Shown here one piece after another: positions 15,906-22,435 of a stretch of 29,422 nt of DNA. The stretch's first letter is position 1. Every line of letters starts with the position of its first letter. The DNA comes from Firmicutes bacterium CAG:882. Its GTDB lineage: Bacteria; Bacillota; Clostridia; Lachnospirales; Lachnospiraceae. The stretch is from positions 25,453 through 54,874 of the forward strand of contig FR895430.1 of the NCBI GenBank assembly GCA_000435595.1. The letters run 5' to 3'. The notes beneath the pieces were generated by a model. It did no database searches, was not told the DNA's origin, and saw only the letters and a list, made by a program, of their open reading frames with translations. The translations under genes were made by a program, and so were the position numbers.

Positions 15906-17082
15906 ACATATTTCCTACCTGATTCTTCAGTTCAAATCCGCGCTTCGTCTCCTGCCTAAGCTTCTCTTAGGCTCAATCGTGTTTGCATTTCTGGCATTCT
16001 GTATAGGATATGCCGGCGTGAAGAGCCTTGGTTCGGGCAACCATCTCTTCTTTAAGGTTGCAGCCATCCTTCCTGAGAACGATGCCCTTGTGAGCATAGG
16101 CTTTAATATGCTCACAGGGATGGATGGTCTTAAGGACTACTGCGAATTCATCACGACAGACGAAGCCTCAGCCAAAAAAATGCTTGAGCAGGGTGAAATA
16201 TATGCTATCGTGTATATTCCGGAAGGCTTTGTCGAAGATGTTTTAAATGGGCGCAACACCCCTGCCAAAATCATTCTTCCGGACAATCCCGGAATTGAGA
16301 CAGTCATATTCCGCTCGGTTTTAAATGCCGGTTCGACAACCTTGGCCTATGTACAGTCAGGCATATATGCCATGACCGACGCCTATATTGAATTTGACAT
16401 GTCAGACCGTATAGCGTCCGCCTCAGACAAGATGAACGATGACTATATACACTTCGTGCTGAACCGAAGTGCAATTTACGACAGCCATACGGTAAGCTCA
16501 ACCGGCTCACTGTCGCGCACACAATTCTATATATGCTCCGGCATAATTTTTGTGATGCTTTTTTCAGGCTTCCTCCTTGGAGGCTTCAGCATGCAGGAGG
16601 AAAACGGACTTTCCGTCATGCTGCGCCGTTTCGGCATCAACAGGCTGTATTCAGGATTTTGCCGTACTCTTGCCGTAAGCCTTGTATATTCCTGTATTTT
16701 TATTACAGCACTTGCATTCATACACCTTATAACGCCGATTAATATTCTATGTATTTTTCTCGGCACCGCGGTGTGCATATCGTACATATTCATGATATAT
16801 ACGATTGCCGGAAACGGGCTTTACGGAATGCTTCTTTTATTCTGTACAAATGTAGTTATGGCTTATTGCTCGGGACTTATCACTCCTCCGGCATACCTTC
16901 CGAAGGCAGCCGCCTTTGCAGGAAAGCTTCTTCCCGCCGGATATGTACGAGACATGCTCACCGTACTGTTCACCGGAACATTCAGGCCGTCGGCATTTGT
17001 ATCGTGCATATTCTTCACACTGCTCTTCATTGCAGTGTCAGCCCTGTGTTCAGCAATCAGAGAAATGAGGAACAGAAAATGA
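15898..17082 (+). CDS. ABC-2 type permease, first subunit
   Basis: A 394-residue membrane protein with the ABC-2 plan: one N-terminal helix (about 20-40), a large extracytoplasmic region (about 45-205) containing the EQGEIYAIVYIPEGF stretch typical of YhgE/Pip-like exporters, then five or so hydrophobic segments (about 210-380). GGGGAGGAG precedes the ATG, which overlaps the ATPase gene. Its stop overlaps the start of the second permease in an ATGA junction. A role in export of a lipid, peptide or drug is inferred from the family only. Confidence 0.88.
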   Translation: MRRHISYLILQFKSALRLLPKLLLGSIVFAFLAFCIGYAGVKSLGSGNHLFFKVAAILPENDALVSIGFNMLTGMDGLKDYCEFITTDEASAKKMLEQGEIYAIVYIPEGFVEDVLNGRNTPAKIILPDNPGIETVIFRSVLNAGSTTLAYVQSGIYAMTDAYIEFDMSDRIASASDKMNDDYIHFVLNRSAIYDSHTVSSTGSLSRTQFYICSGIIFVMLFSGFLLGGFSMQEENGLSVMLRRFGINRLYSGFCRTLAVSLVYSCIFITALAFIHLITPINILCIFLGTAVCISYIFMIYTIAGNGLYGMLLLFCTNVVMAYCSGLITPPAYLPKAAAFAGKLLPAGYVRDMLTVLFTGTFRPSAFVSCIFFTLLFIAVSALCSAIREMRNRK

Positions 17083-18137
17083 ACCGAAACCAATTTTTTA
17101 CATGGACAGCCCTTATAAGCAAGCACATATTAAAGCTTCCCATCATTGCGGTGCTTCTGCTTCTTATACCTGTGATAACTTTTATAATAAATCTTCTTCC
17201 TCCATCCGCCTCCTCATCAGGTGTTACCGTCGGACTTTACTTTGAGGAAAAGAACGACGAACTGACAAAACTCATGCGTGAACGGCTCCTCGCCGAGAGC
17301 AGCGGTTCATTTACATTCACGGAATACGACGATGAAGCTCTCATGCTTCGCGATGCCGAGACGGAAAAGCTTGAGTGTGCTTATGTGTTTGATGCGGATT
17401 TTTCAGACTCGCTCTCAAGCGGCAGATACAAAAATTCCGTTGAAGTCTATCACTCACCGTCATCAATGCTTGTGAGTGCTGTCAACGAGATTGTGTTTGC
17501 CAATATTGTCCGCCTGTCAGGTTATGAGGTTTTAGATGAGTATGTCCGTATCGACGGCATTGACGATAAGACACAGACAGCACTTCGCGACTATATGTAC
17601 AGTGCTTATGAAGCATACTGTACGAGCGGAGAGACCTTCCACCTTGACATTGTCACAGCAGGTAATATCTCAATCAACGATGATGCAGACGAAAGTCCTA
17701 TAGTGACATTTCCGCTGCGCGGGCTTCTGTCAATACTTATTTTCCTTTCCGCAATGACCGGATGTACAGCATGGCTTAAGGATAACGAGAACGGACTTTT
17801 CGCACCGCGCCCCCGTTCCTTTCATGTGTTAAGCAGAATATTATATCCGCTGCTTCCCGCCGTGCTTTTCACCGTATGCTGTGAACTTGCACTCTTTATA
17901 AGCGGCAGCTCATATTCCCCGATAGCAGAACTGACCATCTCATTAAGATATATATTACTTGTGACTGTATTTGCCAATATCTGTTATTTACTGAAAAAAA
18001 GCAGTCCTGTGATATCGCTTATACCCGTGCTTCTTCTTGGAAGCCTAATATTCTGCCCTATATTTATAAATATCGAGAATTTCTATCCGGCATTCAGAAT
18101 CATAAGCCGCCTGTTTATTCCAAGATATTTTCTGTAA
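17079..18137 (+). CDS. ABC-2 type permease, second subunit
   Basis: A 352-residue partner of the first permease with the same plan: an N-terminal helix (about 17-38), an extracytoplasmic region (about 40-205) with KLECAYVFDADFSDSL, then a group of hydrophobic segments from about 212 to the C-terminus. It is shorter than subunit one and ends soon after the last helix. I start at the ATG at 17079 (MNRNQFF), which overlaps the previous TGA and has GAGG eight bases upstream. The frame is open more than 300 bases further upstream, but that part lies inside the first permease gene and has no membrane-protein character. The two probably form a heterodimer. Confidence 0.88.
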   Translation: MNRNQFFTWTALISKHILKLPIIAVLLLLIPVITFIINLLPPSASSSGVTVGLYFEEKNDELTKLMRERLLAESSGSFTFTEYDDEALMLRDAETEKLECAYVFDADFSDSLSSGRYKNSVEVYHSPSSMLVSAVNEIVFANIVRLSGYEVLDEYVRIDGIDDKTQTALRDYMYSAYEAYCTSGETFHLDIVTAGNISINDDADESPIVTFPLRGLLSILIFLSAMTGCTAWLKDNENGLFAPRPRSFHVLSRILYPLLPAVLFTVCCELALFISGSSYSPIAELTISLRYILLVTVFANICYLLKKSSPVISLIPVLLLGSLIFCPIFINIENFYPAFRIISRLFIPRYFL

Positions 18138-18144
18138 TGAAACG

Positions 18145-18184
18145 TTTTTGTGTAATAGGAACGAAGTTTCCTATTACACAAAAA
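18145..18184. repeat. 17-bp perfect inverted repeat at the end of the ABC operon
   Basis: A 17-bp perfect stem (TTTTTGTGTAATAGGAA and its complement, six-base loop) begins 7 bp after the second permease stop. The base of the stem has T on the 5' side and A on the 3' side on both strands, the reverse of an intrinsic terminator, so it cannot provide a U-tract for either gene. It may still act as an mRNA 3'-end stabiliser. Confidence 0.7.
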
Positions 18185-18207
18185 AGGGAGCCGCATACAC
18201 GGCTCCC
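18181..18207 (-). terminator. Intrinsic terminator of the spore protein gene
   Basis: On the minus strand GGGAGCCG pairs perfectly with CGGCTCCC (six-base loop) and is followed by a T-run, 16 bp after the spore protein stop. On the plus strand no T-run follows, so it serves the minus-strand gene. Confidence 0.85.
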
Positions 18208-18222
18208 CCGCACGAGCGGCCA

Positions 18223-18438
18223 TTACTGCTTGCCAGCCATCTCCTGCTCCTGTCTCATAATCATCTTCTTAACCATTTCACCACCGATAGAACCGGCCTG
18301 TCTGGAAGTTAAGTCTCCATTGTAGCCTTCCTTTAAAGGTACTCCGAGCTCTGATGCAACTTCCATCTTAAATCTGTCCATCGCACCCTTTGCCTCAGGC
18401 ACTGCTGCCTTATTAGTTCCTGTATTAGTACTTGCCAT
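18223..18438 (-). CDS. Alpha/beta-type small acid-soluble spore protein
   Basis: A 71-residue DNA-binding protein that saturates the chromosome of dormant spores and protects it from UV and heat. The family core is clear: FKMEVASELGVPL followed by EGYNGDLTSRQAGSIGGEM. The germination-protease site normally lies around the E-(I/F)-A/S segment, represented here by MEVASE. GGAGGTGA precedes the ATG at 18438 at normal spacing. It is a single-gene unit with a 170-bp leader containing a long hairpin and with its own terminator. Expression in the forespore under sigma-G is expected from the family. The gene shows that the organism, or its recent ancestor, makes endospores. Confidence 0.95.
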   Translation of the reverse strand: MASTNTGTNKAAVPEAKGAMDRFKMEVASELGVPLKEGYNGDLTSRQAGSIGGEMVKKMIMRQEQEMAGKQ

Positions 18439-18496
18439 TTTGATTCACCTCCATGAACATTTATATAGTTTTTGAAAATCCCGTGGCACCGGTCTT

Positions 18497-18540
18497 TTCC
18501 AATCCGACAGATTCTCTTCTTCTCCGCTGCCGGATTGGAA
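18497..18540 (-). repeat. Long hairpin upstream of the spore protein gene
   Basis: TTCCAATCCG and CGGATTGGAA form a 10-bp perfect inverted repeat. On the minus-strand RNA the stem extends to 14 bp (with one G-U pair) and encloses a 16-nt purine-rich loop containing GGAGAAGAAGAG. No T-run follows on either strand, so it is not an intrinsic terminator. It lies about 60-100 bp before the ATG, within the likely 5' UTR. Confidence 0.65.
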
Positions 18541-18558
18541 TGTCCTCTGTCTTGGTAT

Positions 18559-18590
18559 TATTATGTTCATGAAGCTTTTTATTATTATGC
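18559..18590 (-). promoter_or_regulatory. Candidate forespore (sigma-G/F) promoter
   Basis: CATAATA (18559-18565) fits the sigma-G -10 consensus CATnnTA. GCATA (18586-18590) fits the -35 consensus GHATR, but the 20-bp gap is longer than the usual 17-18. A second CATAATA lies at 18583-18589. The placement is plausible but the spacing is weak. Confidence 0.3.
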
Positions 18591-18608
18591 CAATTCGTGG
18601 AAGAATTT

Positions 18609-19160
18609 TTAAATTATATACTGTATCGAATGTGCTATTTTATCTGCACACTCCTCACCTGCAAGTCTTGCTGTGAGCCTGAGTCCCAAATCTATAGCCG
18701 TACCCATTCCGCGGCTCGTAACCACATTGCCGTCCTCCACAACTCTCTCAGATGAGTACCGTGCGCCCTTAAGCTCACTCTCAAAGCCCGGAAAGCATGT
18801 TGCCTTCTTTCCTTCTAAAAATCCAAAGTGCCCGAACACGCTCGGTGCGGCACATATTGCAGCTATATCCTTTCCCGCCTCAAACTGCCCGGTCAGTATA
18901 TTTTTAAGTCCGGCATGTGCCTCAAGATTTTTTGTTCCCGGCATGCCGCCCGGAAGGAACAGTACATCGGCATCCGAGTAATCGTTCTCATCAAAAAGTG
19001 TGTCAGCCACAACAGGCACACGCTGTGCACTCGTCACCACCTTGTCACCACCTATCGAAACTGTCACTACCTCAACCGAAGCGCGTCTTAACACGTCAAC
19101 CACCGCAAGTGCCTCCACAAGCTCAAATCCATCCGCCAAAAAAGCATATATCTTTGCCAT
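18609..19160 (-). CDS. DJ-1/PfpI family protein (YajL/ThiJ-like)
   Basis: A 183-residue DJ-1 superfamily protein. It starts MAKIYAFLADGFELVEA, carrying the conserved Glu13, and has the nucleophilic elbow AAICAAPSVFG with Cys103, FLPGGMPG (69-76) and the RGMGTAIDLGL tail typical of the DJ-1 (not the peptidase) branch. Members are linked to oxidative stress, protein or nucleotide deglycation and chaperone activity, much of it disputed. The activity here is not assignable. GGGAGG stands a few bases before the ATG. An extended -10 promoter lies 44 bp upstream, directly next to the inverted-repeat element at 19263. It is read in the same direction as the spore protein gene but separated from it by 170 bp. 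Confidence 0.93.
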   Translation of the reverse strand: MAKIYAFLADGFELVEALAVVDVLRRASVEVVTVSIGGDKVVTSAQRVPVVADTLFDENDYSDADVLFLPGGMPGTKNLEAHAGLKNILTGQFEAGKDIAAICAAPSVFGHFGFLEGKKATCFPGFESELKGARYSSERVVEDGNVVTSRGMGTAIDLGLRLTARLAGEECADKIAHSIQYII

Positions 19161-19262
19161 ATATCCTCCCGTTCCAACGCAATGTTGTCTTTTTTTTATA
19201 TTTATTATATCATTAAAATTACAAAATACATTGTCTTATATTTTAAAGCAGCAGAAGAGAAA
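19161..19262. other. Gene-free leader of the DJ-1 gene
   Basis: An AT-rich stretch holding the DJ-1 promoter and 5' UTR. With the element that follows, it makes up the 350-bp gap between the DJ-1 and CYTH genes, the only gap over 300 bp in the window. I see no open reading frame or RNA gene in it. Confidence 0.6.
19204..19212 (-). promoter_or_regulatory. Extended -10 promoter for the DJ-1 gene
   Basis: TGATATAAT on the minus strand (TGn plus a perfect TATAAT) lies 44 bp before the ATG. The -35 region is weak. It is the same extended -10 as upstream of tig. Confidence 0.6.
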
Positions 19263-19485
19263 ATGTATTAGGCAATTGCGAAACGCAATTTTGACGATAA
19301 ACAGTTGTGCAAATTTAACCTATTCGCAAGCAGGTACTATGAAGCCGCTGGTACTTAGGCAGTGTATTTTACTGTGTTAGGTATCGTTGCGTGATTCATG
19401 TAGCGAAAGCGTGCCTGCGGTGAATTGTTAAATTTGTACAACGTCCGCCTTCAAATATATAGTTTCGCAATTACCTAAATACAAT
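19263..19485. repeat. Nested inverted-repeat element with terminal inverted repeats (MITE-like)
   Basis: The ends are imperfect inverted copies. GTATTAGGCAATTGCGAAAC (19265-19284) matches the complement of the right end (19462-19482) with one indel and one substitution. Inside, TTGTGCAAATTTAAC (19304-19318) pairs with GTTAAATTTGTACAA (19427-19441), and flanking bases extend the match toward GCAGG on the left and CCTGC on the right. A central CAGT/ACTG hairpin lies near 19360. The whole ~220 bp could fold into one long interrupted hairpin. It encodes no protein and lies between divergent promoters. This architecture is typical of miniature inverted-repeat elements or dispersed intergenic palindromes. 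Copy number elsewhere in the genome cannot be judged from one window, and no target-site duplication is obvious. Confidence 0.7.
19434..19463 (+). promoter_or_regulatory. Candidate outward promoter inside the element, for the CYTH gene
   Basis: TTGTAC (19434-19439), 18 bp, then TATAGT (19458-19463). It lies in the right arm of the inverted-repeat element and points at the CYTH gene 48 bp away. The same TTGTAC-18-TATAAT arrangement precedes the GGDEF gene. Confidence 0.45.
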
Positions 19486-19510
19486 TCATGCTTGAGAGGA
19501 GAATCCTATC

Positions 19511-19972
19511 ATGGAAATAGAACGCAAATTTTTAATTGAAAAGCTGCCGTCAGACATTGACCTGTCCTCATACAAATGCCGCCATATAGAGCAGGGCTAT
19601 CTCTGCAGCGAACCCGTAGTACGTGTCCGCCGCGACAATGAAGCTTATTATCTGACCTACAAATCAAAAGGACTCATGGTACGTGAGGAATACAACCTTC
19701 CCCTCACTGCCGAAGCTTATAATTCTCTCATCAAAAAAGCCGACGGATATATTATTACCAAGAAACGCTATGAAATTCCCGAAAAAGATAATCTCACCAT
19801 TGAGCTTGATGTTTTTGAAGGCAGTTTTTGCGGACTTTTGCTTGCCGAAGTAGAATTTGGCTCCGAGGAAGATGCTCTTTCATACACACCGCCTGCCTGG
19901 TTCGGAAAAGACGTCACCAACGAAAAAACCTACCACAACTCGAACATGGCTCAGCACGGTTTACAGAAATAA
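19511..19972 (+). CDS. CYTH-domain protein (triphosphate tunnel metalloenzyme family)
   Basis: A 153-residue protein that opens with EIERKFL, the hallmark of CYTH domains, followed by the tunnel residues VVRVRR, YYLTYKSKG and REEYNLPL, and a central TKKRYEIP and ELDVFEG. Bacterial members hydrolyse inorganic triphosphate or related substrates with Mg2+ or Mn2+. The length and spacing fit a single-domain triphosphatase rather than a thiamine triphosphatase or class IV cyclase, but the substrate is not certain. GAGAGGAG precedes the ATG. The gene appears monocistronic: fucO follows after 123 bp with its own promoter. Its promoter seems to lie inside the repeat element upstream. Confidence 0.92.
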   Translation: MEIERKFLIEKLPSDIDLSSYKCRHIEQGYLCSEPVVRVRRDNEAYYLTYKSKGLMVREEYNLPLTAEAYNSLIKKADGYIITKKRYEIPEKDNLTIELDVFEGSFCGLLLAEVEFGSEEDALSYTPPAWFGKDVTNEKTYHNSNMAQHGLQK

Positions 19973-20017
19973 CAAATTTTGTTCACAGATTTTTTATACT
20001 TTTTTGACAAATATGTA

Positions 20018-20046
20018 TACACAAATTGCCCTTTGTATGTTATAAT
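20018..20046 (+). promoter_or_regulatory. Promoter for fucO-like dehydrogenase
   Basis: TACACA (20018-20023), 17 bp, then TATAAT (20041-20046) with TGT directly before it, giving a full extended -10. It lies 50 bp before the ATG. Confidence 0.65.
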
Positions 20047-20095
20047 TGCACTATAAATGAGTTATTAAATTCACTTTTGAAAGGAGTTTTTTATA

Positions 20096-21241
20096 ATGGG
20101 AAGAATTGTACTTAATGAAACATCTTATCATGGCGCAGGCTGTATAGCCGAGATTGCAACAGAAGTTAATGGACGTGCTTTTAAGAAGGCATTTATCTGC
20201 TCCGATCCCGACCTCATCAAGTTCGGCGTTACCGCTAAGGTCACCAAGGTCTTAGACGATGCAGGTCTTGCTTACGAGATTTACTCCAACATCAAGCCTA
20301 ACCCAACAATTGAGAATGTTCAGACTGGTGTTGCCGCATTTAAGGCATCCGGTGCCGACTATATTATCGCTATCGGCGGCGGTTCATCAATGGATACCGC
20401 CAAGGCTATCGGTATTATCATCAAGAACCCTGATTTTGCTGATGTAAGAAGCCTTGAAGGTGTAGCTCCTACTAAGAATAAGTGCGTTCCTATTCTCGCT
20501 GTTCCTACAACAGCAGGTACTGCTGCCGAGGTTACAATCAACTATGTAATTACAGATGTTGAGAAGCATCGTAAGATGGTATGTGTTGATACACATGATA
20601 TTCCGGTTGTCGCATTCATTGACCCTGAGATGATGTCAACAATGCCTAAGGGACTCACAGCCGCTACAGGTATGGATGCTCTCACACATGCTATCGAAGG
20701 TTACACAACCAAGGCTGCCTGGGAGATGACGGATATGTTCCATCTCAAGGCTATCGAGCTTATATCCAAGCATCTTCGCGGCGCTGTTGCCAACACTCCT
20801 GAAGGACGTGAAGGAATGGCTCTCGGTCAGTATATAGCAGGTATGGGCTTCTCCAACGTAGGACTTGGTATCGTTCACTCAATGGCACATCCTCTCGGAG
20901 CTGTATATGACACACCTCACGGTGTTGCCAATGCAATCATCCTTCCTACTGTTATGGAATACAATGCTGAAGCTACAGGCGATAAGTATAAGTACATTGC
21001 CAAGGCTATGGGCGTAGAGGGCACAGAGAACATGACCGTAGAAGAGTACCGCAAGGCTGCCATTGATGCTGTTAAGCAGCTTTCACACGATGTCGGCATT
21101 CCTGCCAACCTCAAGGATATTGTTAAGAGAGAGGATATTCCTTTCCTTGCACAGTCCGCTTATGATGATGCCTGCCGTCCGGGCAACCCAAGAGATACCA
21201 GCGTAGAAGATATCACTAAGTTATATGAATCACTCATCTGA
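20096..21241 (+). CDS. fucO: Lactaldehyde reductase / 1,2-propanediol oxidoreductase (Fe-dependent ADH)
   Basis: A group III iron-containing alcohol dehydrogenase that reduces lactaldehyde to 1,2-propanediol with NADH, regenerating NAD+ in anaerobic fucose or rhamnose breakdown. The 381-residue protein lines up almost without gaps with E. coli FucO. It shows GGGSSMDTAKAIG at the nucleotide site, PTTAGTAAEVTINYVITD, and iron ligands Asp194, His198, His261 and His275, equivalent to FucO 196, 200, 263 and 277. AAAGGAG precedes the ATG. No fucose, rhamnose or propanediol genes are nearby, so a more general aldehyde-reducing role is possible. Codon use is strongly biased and the ribosome binding site is strong, which suggests high expression. 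A bidirectional terminator follows. Confidence 0.88.
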   Translation: MGRIVLNETSYHGAGCIAEIATEVNGRAFKKAFICSDPDLIKFGVTAKVTKVLDDAGLAYEIYSNIKPNPTIENVQTGVAAFKASGADYIIAIGGGSSMDTAKAIGIIIKNPDFADVRSLEGVAPTKNKCVPILAVPTTAGTAAEVTINYVITDVEKHRKMVCVDTHDIPVVAFIDPEMMSTMPKGLTAATGMDALTHAIEGYTTKAAWEMTDMFHLKAIELISKHLRGAVANTPEGREGMALGQYIAGMGFSNVGLGIVHSMAHPLGAVYDTPHGVANAIILPTVMEYNAEATGDKYKYIAKAMGVEGTENMTVEEYRKAAIDAVKQLSHDVGIPANLKDIVKREDIPFLAQSAYDDACRPGNPRDTSVEDITKLYESLI

Positions 21242-21290
21242 TATACAGTGATTAACCTCACTCGCTTTCAGGCAGTCTGAAAACACTGCC

Positions 21291-21325
21291 AAAAAAGGTC
21301 ATATCCATCGGATATGACCTTTTTT
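21291..21325. terminator. Bidirectional intrinsic terminator (fucO / small membrane protein)
   Basis: A 16-bp perfect stem (AAAAAAGGTCATATCC, loop ATC, and its complement) has an A-run on the left and a T-run on the right. It therefore works for fucO on the plus strand and for the thrH-to-small-protein operon on the minus strand. Confidence 0.92.
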
Positions 21326-21332
21326 ATCAGCA

Positions 21333-21554
21333 TTATTTTCCATGTCTGTTCTTTGAATGTTCCCTCAGTCGCCTTTTCTTCTGTGCATATCTTTTCTTAT
21401 TAAGCTTGTCCTTTCTCTTTGCCTCTTTCTGCATATTCTTTTTCGTAAGCTTAATATACTCTCCCACCGTGGAACGCAGCACCAGCAGAACATACACTGC
21501 AACCGTGCCCGCCTGTACAAGCTTTATAGTCTTATCCCTCTTGTCAGAATCCAT
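21333..21554 (-). CDS. Small basic single-pass membrane protein
   Basis: A 73-residue protein I cannot assign to a family. A short charged N-terminus is followed by one hydrophobic helix (about 12-28, VQAGTVAVYVLLVL) and then a strongly basic tail in which roughly half the residues are Lys or Arg (KKNMQKEAKRKDKLNKKRYAQKK region). The tail would lie on the cytoplasmic side by the positive-inside rule and could touch RNA or the membrane surface. A strong AAAGGAGG before the ATG argues that it is real. It starts 32 bp after the ttcA-like gene and ends just before the bidirectional terminator, so it is the last gene of that operon. Confidence 0.75.
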   Translation of the reverse strand: MDSDKRDKTIKLVQAGTVAVYVLLVLRSTVGEYIKLTKKNMQKEAKRKDKLNKKRYAQKKRRLREHSKNRHGK

Positions 21555-21586
21555 ACCAGCCTCCTTTCCCGGATGCCGCCTTCATT

Positions 21587-22435
21587 TTATGCCTGATAGT
21601 CATCTAAGAACGTCCTCTTCTCTCCGTCCTTCCTATATCCTATCACCTTTCTCAGATTGATATTCTCCACACTTCCGAATATGTTGCTCTCGACGAGCGG
21701 ATTCGTCTTCTTAAGTGTCGCTATCAGCTTCTTTATCTCGGCACGCTTCGTCGAAAACGTCTTATTGGCAATGTTCTGTGTTGCACTGCAGGCGCATCTT
21801 AAAAAATCAAGTCCATTGTAATTTGCCCAGGCAATCACATCCTGTTCCCTCACAAGGTAAAGCGGGCGGATAAGTTCCATGCCCTCAACATTATCGCTGA
21901 CCAGCTTCGGCATCATCGTCTGAACCTGAGCACCATAAAGCATGCTCATAAGTATAGTCTCAATAACATCATCATAGTGATGACCGAGTGCAATCTTATT
22001 ACACCCCATCTCCTTAGCTCGACGGTACAAATGTCCTCTCCTCATTCTGGCACATATAAAGCACGGCGATATATCCGTGTCTTCAACCGCCTCGAACACA
22101 TTCGTCGAAAAAATATTGAGCGGTATATCAAGCACCTTCGCGTTGTCCTCAAGTCTCTTTCTGTTGGCTTCGCTGTATCCCGGATCCATCGACAGGAACT
22201 TAACCTCAAACTTCTTATCGATGCATCTTGCGTAAATCTGCATAAGCTTTGCAAGCAGTGCCGAATCCTTGCCTCCCGATACGCATACCGCTATGCAGTC
22301 GCCGTCAGCTATAAGCTCATAGTGCTCAACCGCCTTGACAAAACGTCCCCATATATCTTTTCTGTATGTCTTTACAATGGTTCTCTCTATCTCCTGAGCC
22401 CTGCTCAACTTTCTCTTATTATTGCAATTTCCCAC
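21587..22435 (-). CDS. TtcA-like tRNA thiolation enzyme (PP-loop ATPase)
   Basis: A 282-residue PP-loop protein of the TtcA/TtuA group. In E. coli, TtcA makes 2-thiocytidine at position 32 of certain tRNAs with ATP and an Fe-S cluster. The ATP-binding motif is VSGGKDS (52-58). Cys125 and Cys128 (CFIC) and a further CAC near residue 220 match the cluster ligands, and GHHYDDVIET is the second conserved block. The start is probably the GTG at 22435. The only ribosome binding site (AAGGAG, 22452-22457) lies 16 bp upstream, further than normal. The start overlaps the end of the hydrolase gene by 17 bp. Substrate tRNA is not certain, because several subgroups share these motifs. Confidence 0.85.
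   Translation of the reverse strand: MGNCNNKRKLSRAQEIERTIVKTYRKDIWGRFVKAVEHYELIADGDCIAVCVSGGKDSALLAKLMQIYARCIDKKFEVKFLSMDPGYSEANRKRLEDNAKVLDIPLNIFSTNVFEAVEDTDISPCFICARMRRGHLYRRAKEMGCNKIALGHHYDDVIETILMSMLYGAQVQTMMPKLVSDNVEGMELIRPLYLVREQDVIAWANYNGLDFLRCACSATQNIANKTFSTKRAEIKKLIATLKKTNPLVESNIFGSVENINLRKVIGYRKDGEKRTFLDDYQA

Noticed and set aside
16749..17078. Long N-terminal extension of the second permease frame
   Set aside because: It lies within the first permease gene in another frame, has Arg/His-rich shadow composition and no ribosome binding site. The ATG at 17079 fits far better.
19000..19380. Plus-strand open frame running into the repeat element
   Set aside because: Most of it is the antisense of the DJ-1 gene, it has no ribosome binding site, and its protein is low-complexity Ser/Thr-rich.
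20004..20009. Perfect TTGACA upstream of fucO
   Set aside because: It is 31 bp from the TATAAT at 20041, and no -10 box lies at 16-19 bp. TACACA at 17 bp is preferred.
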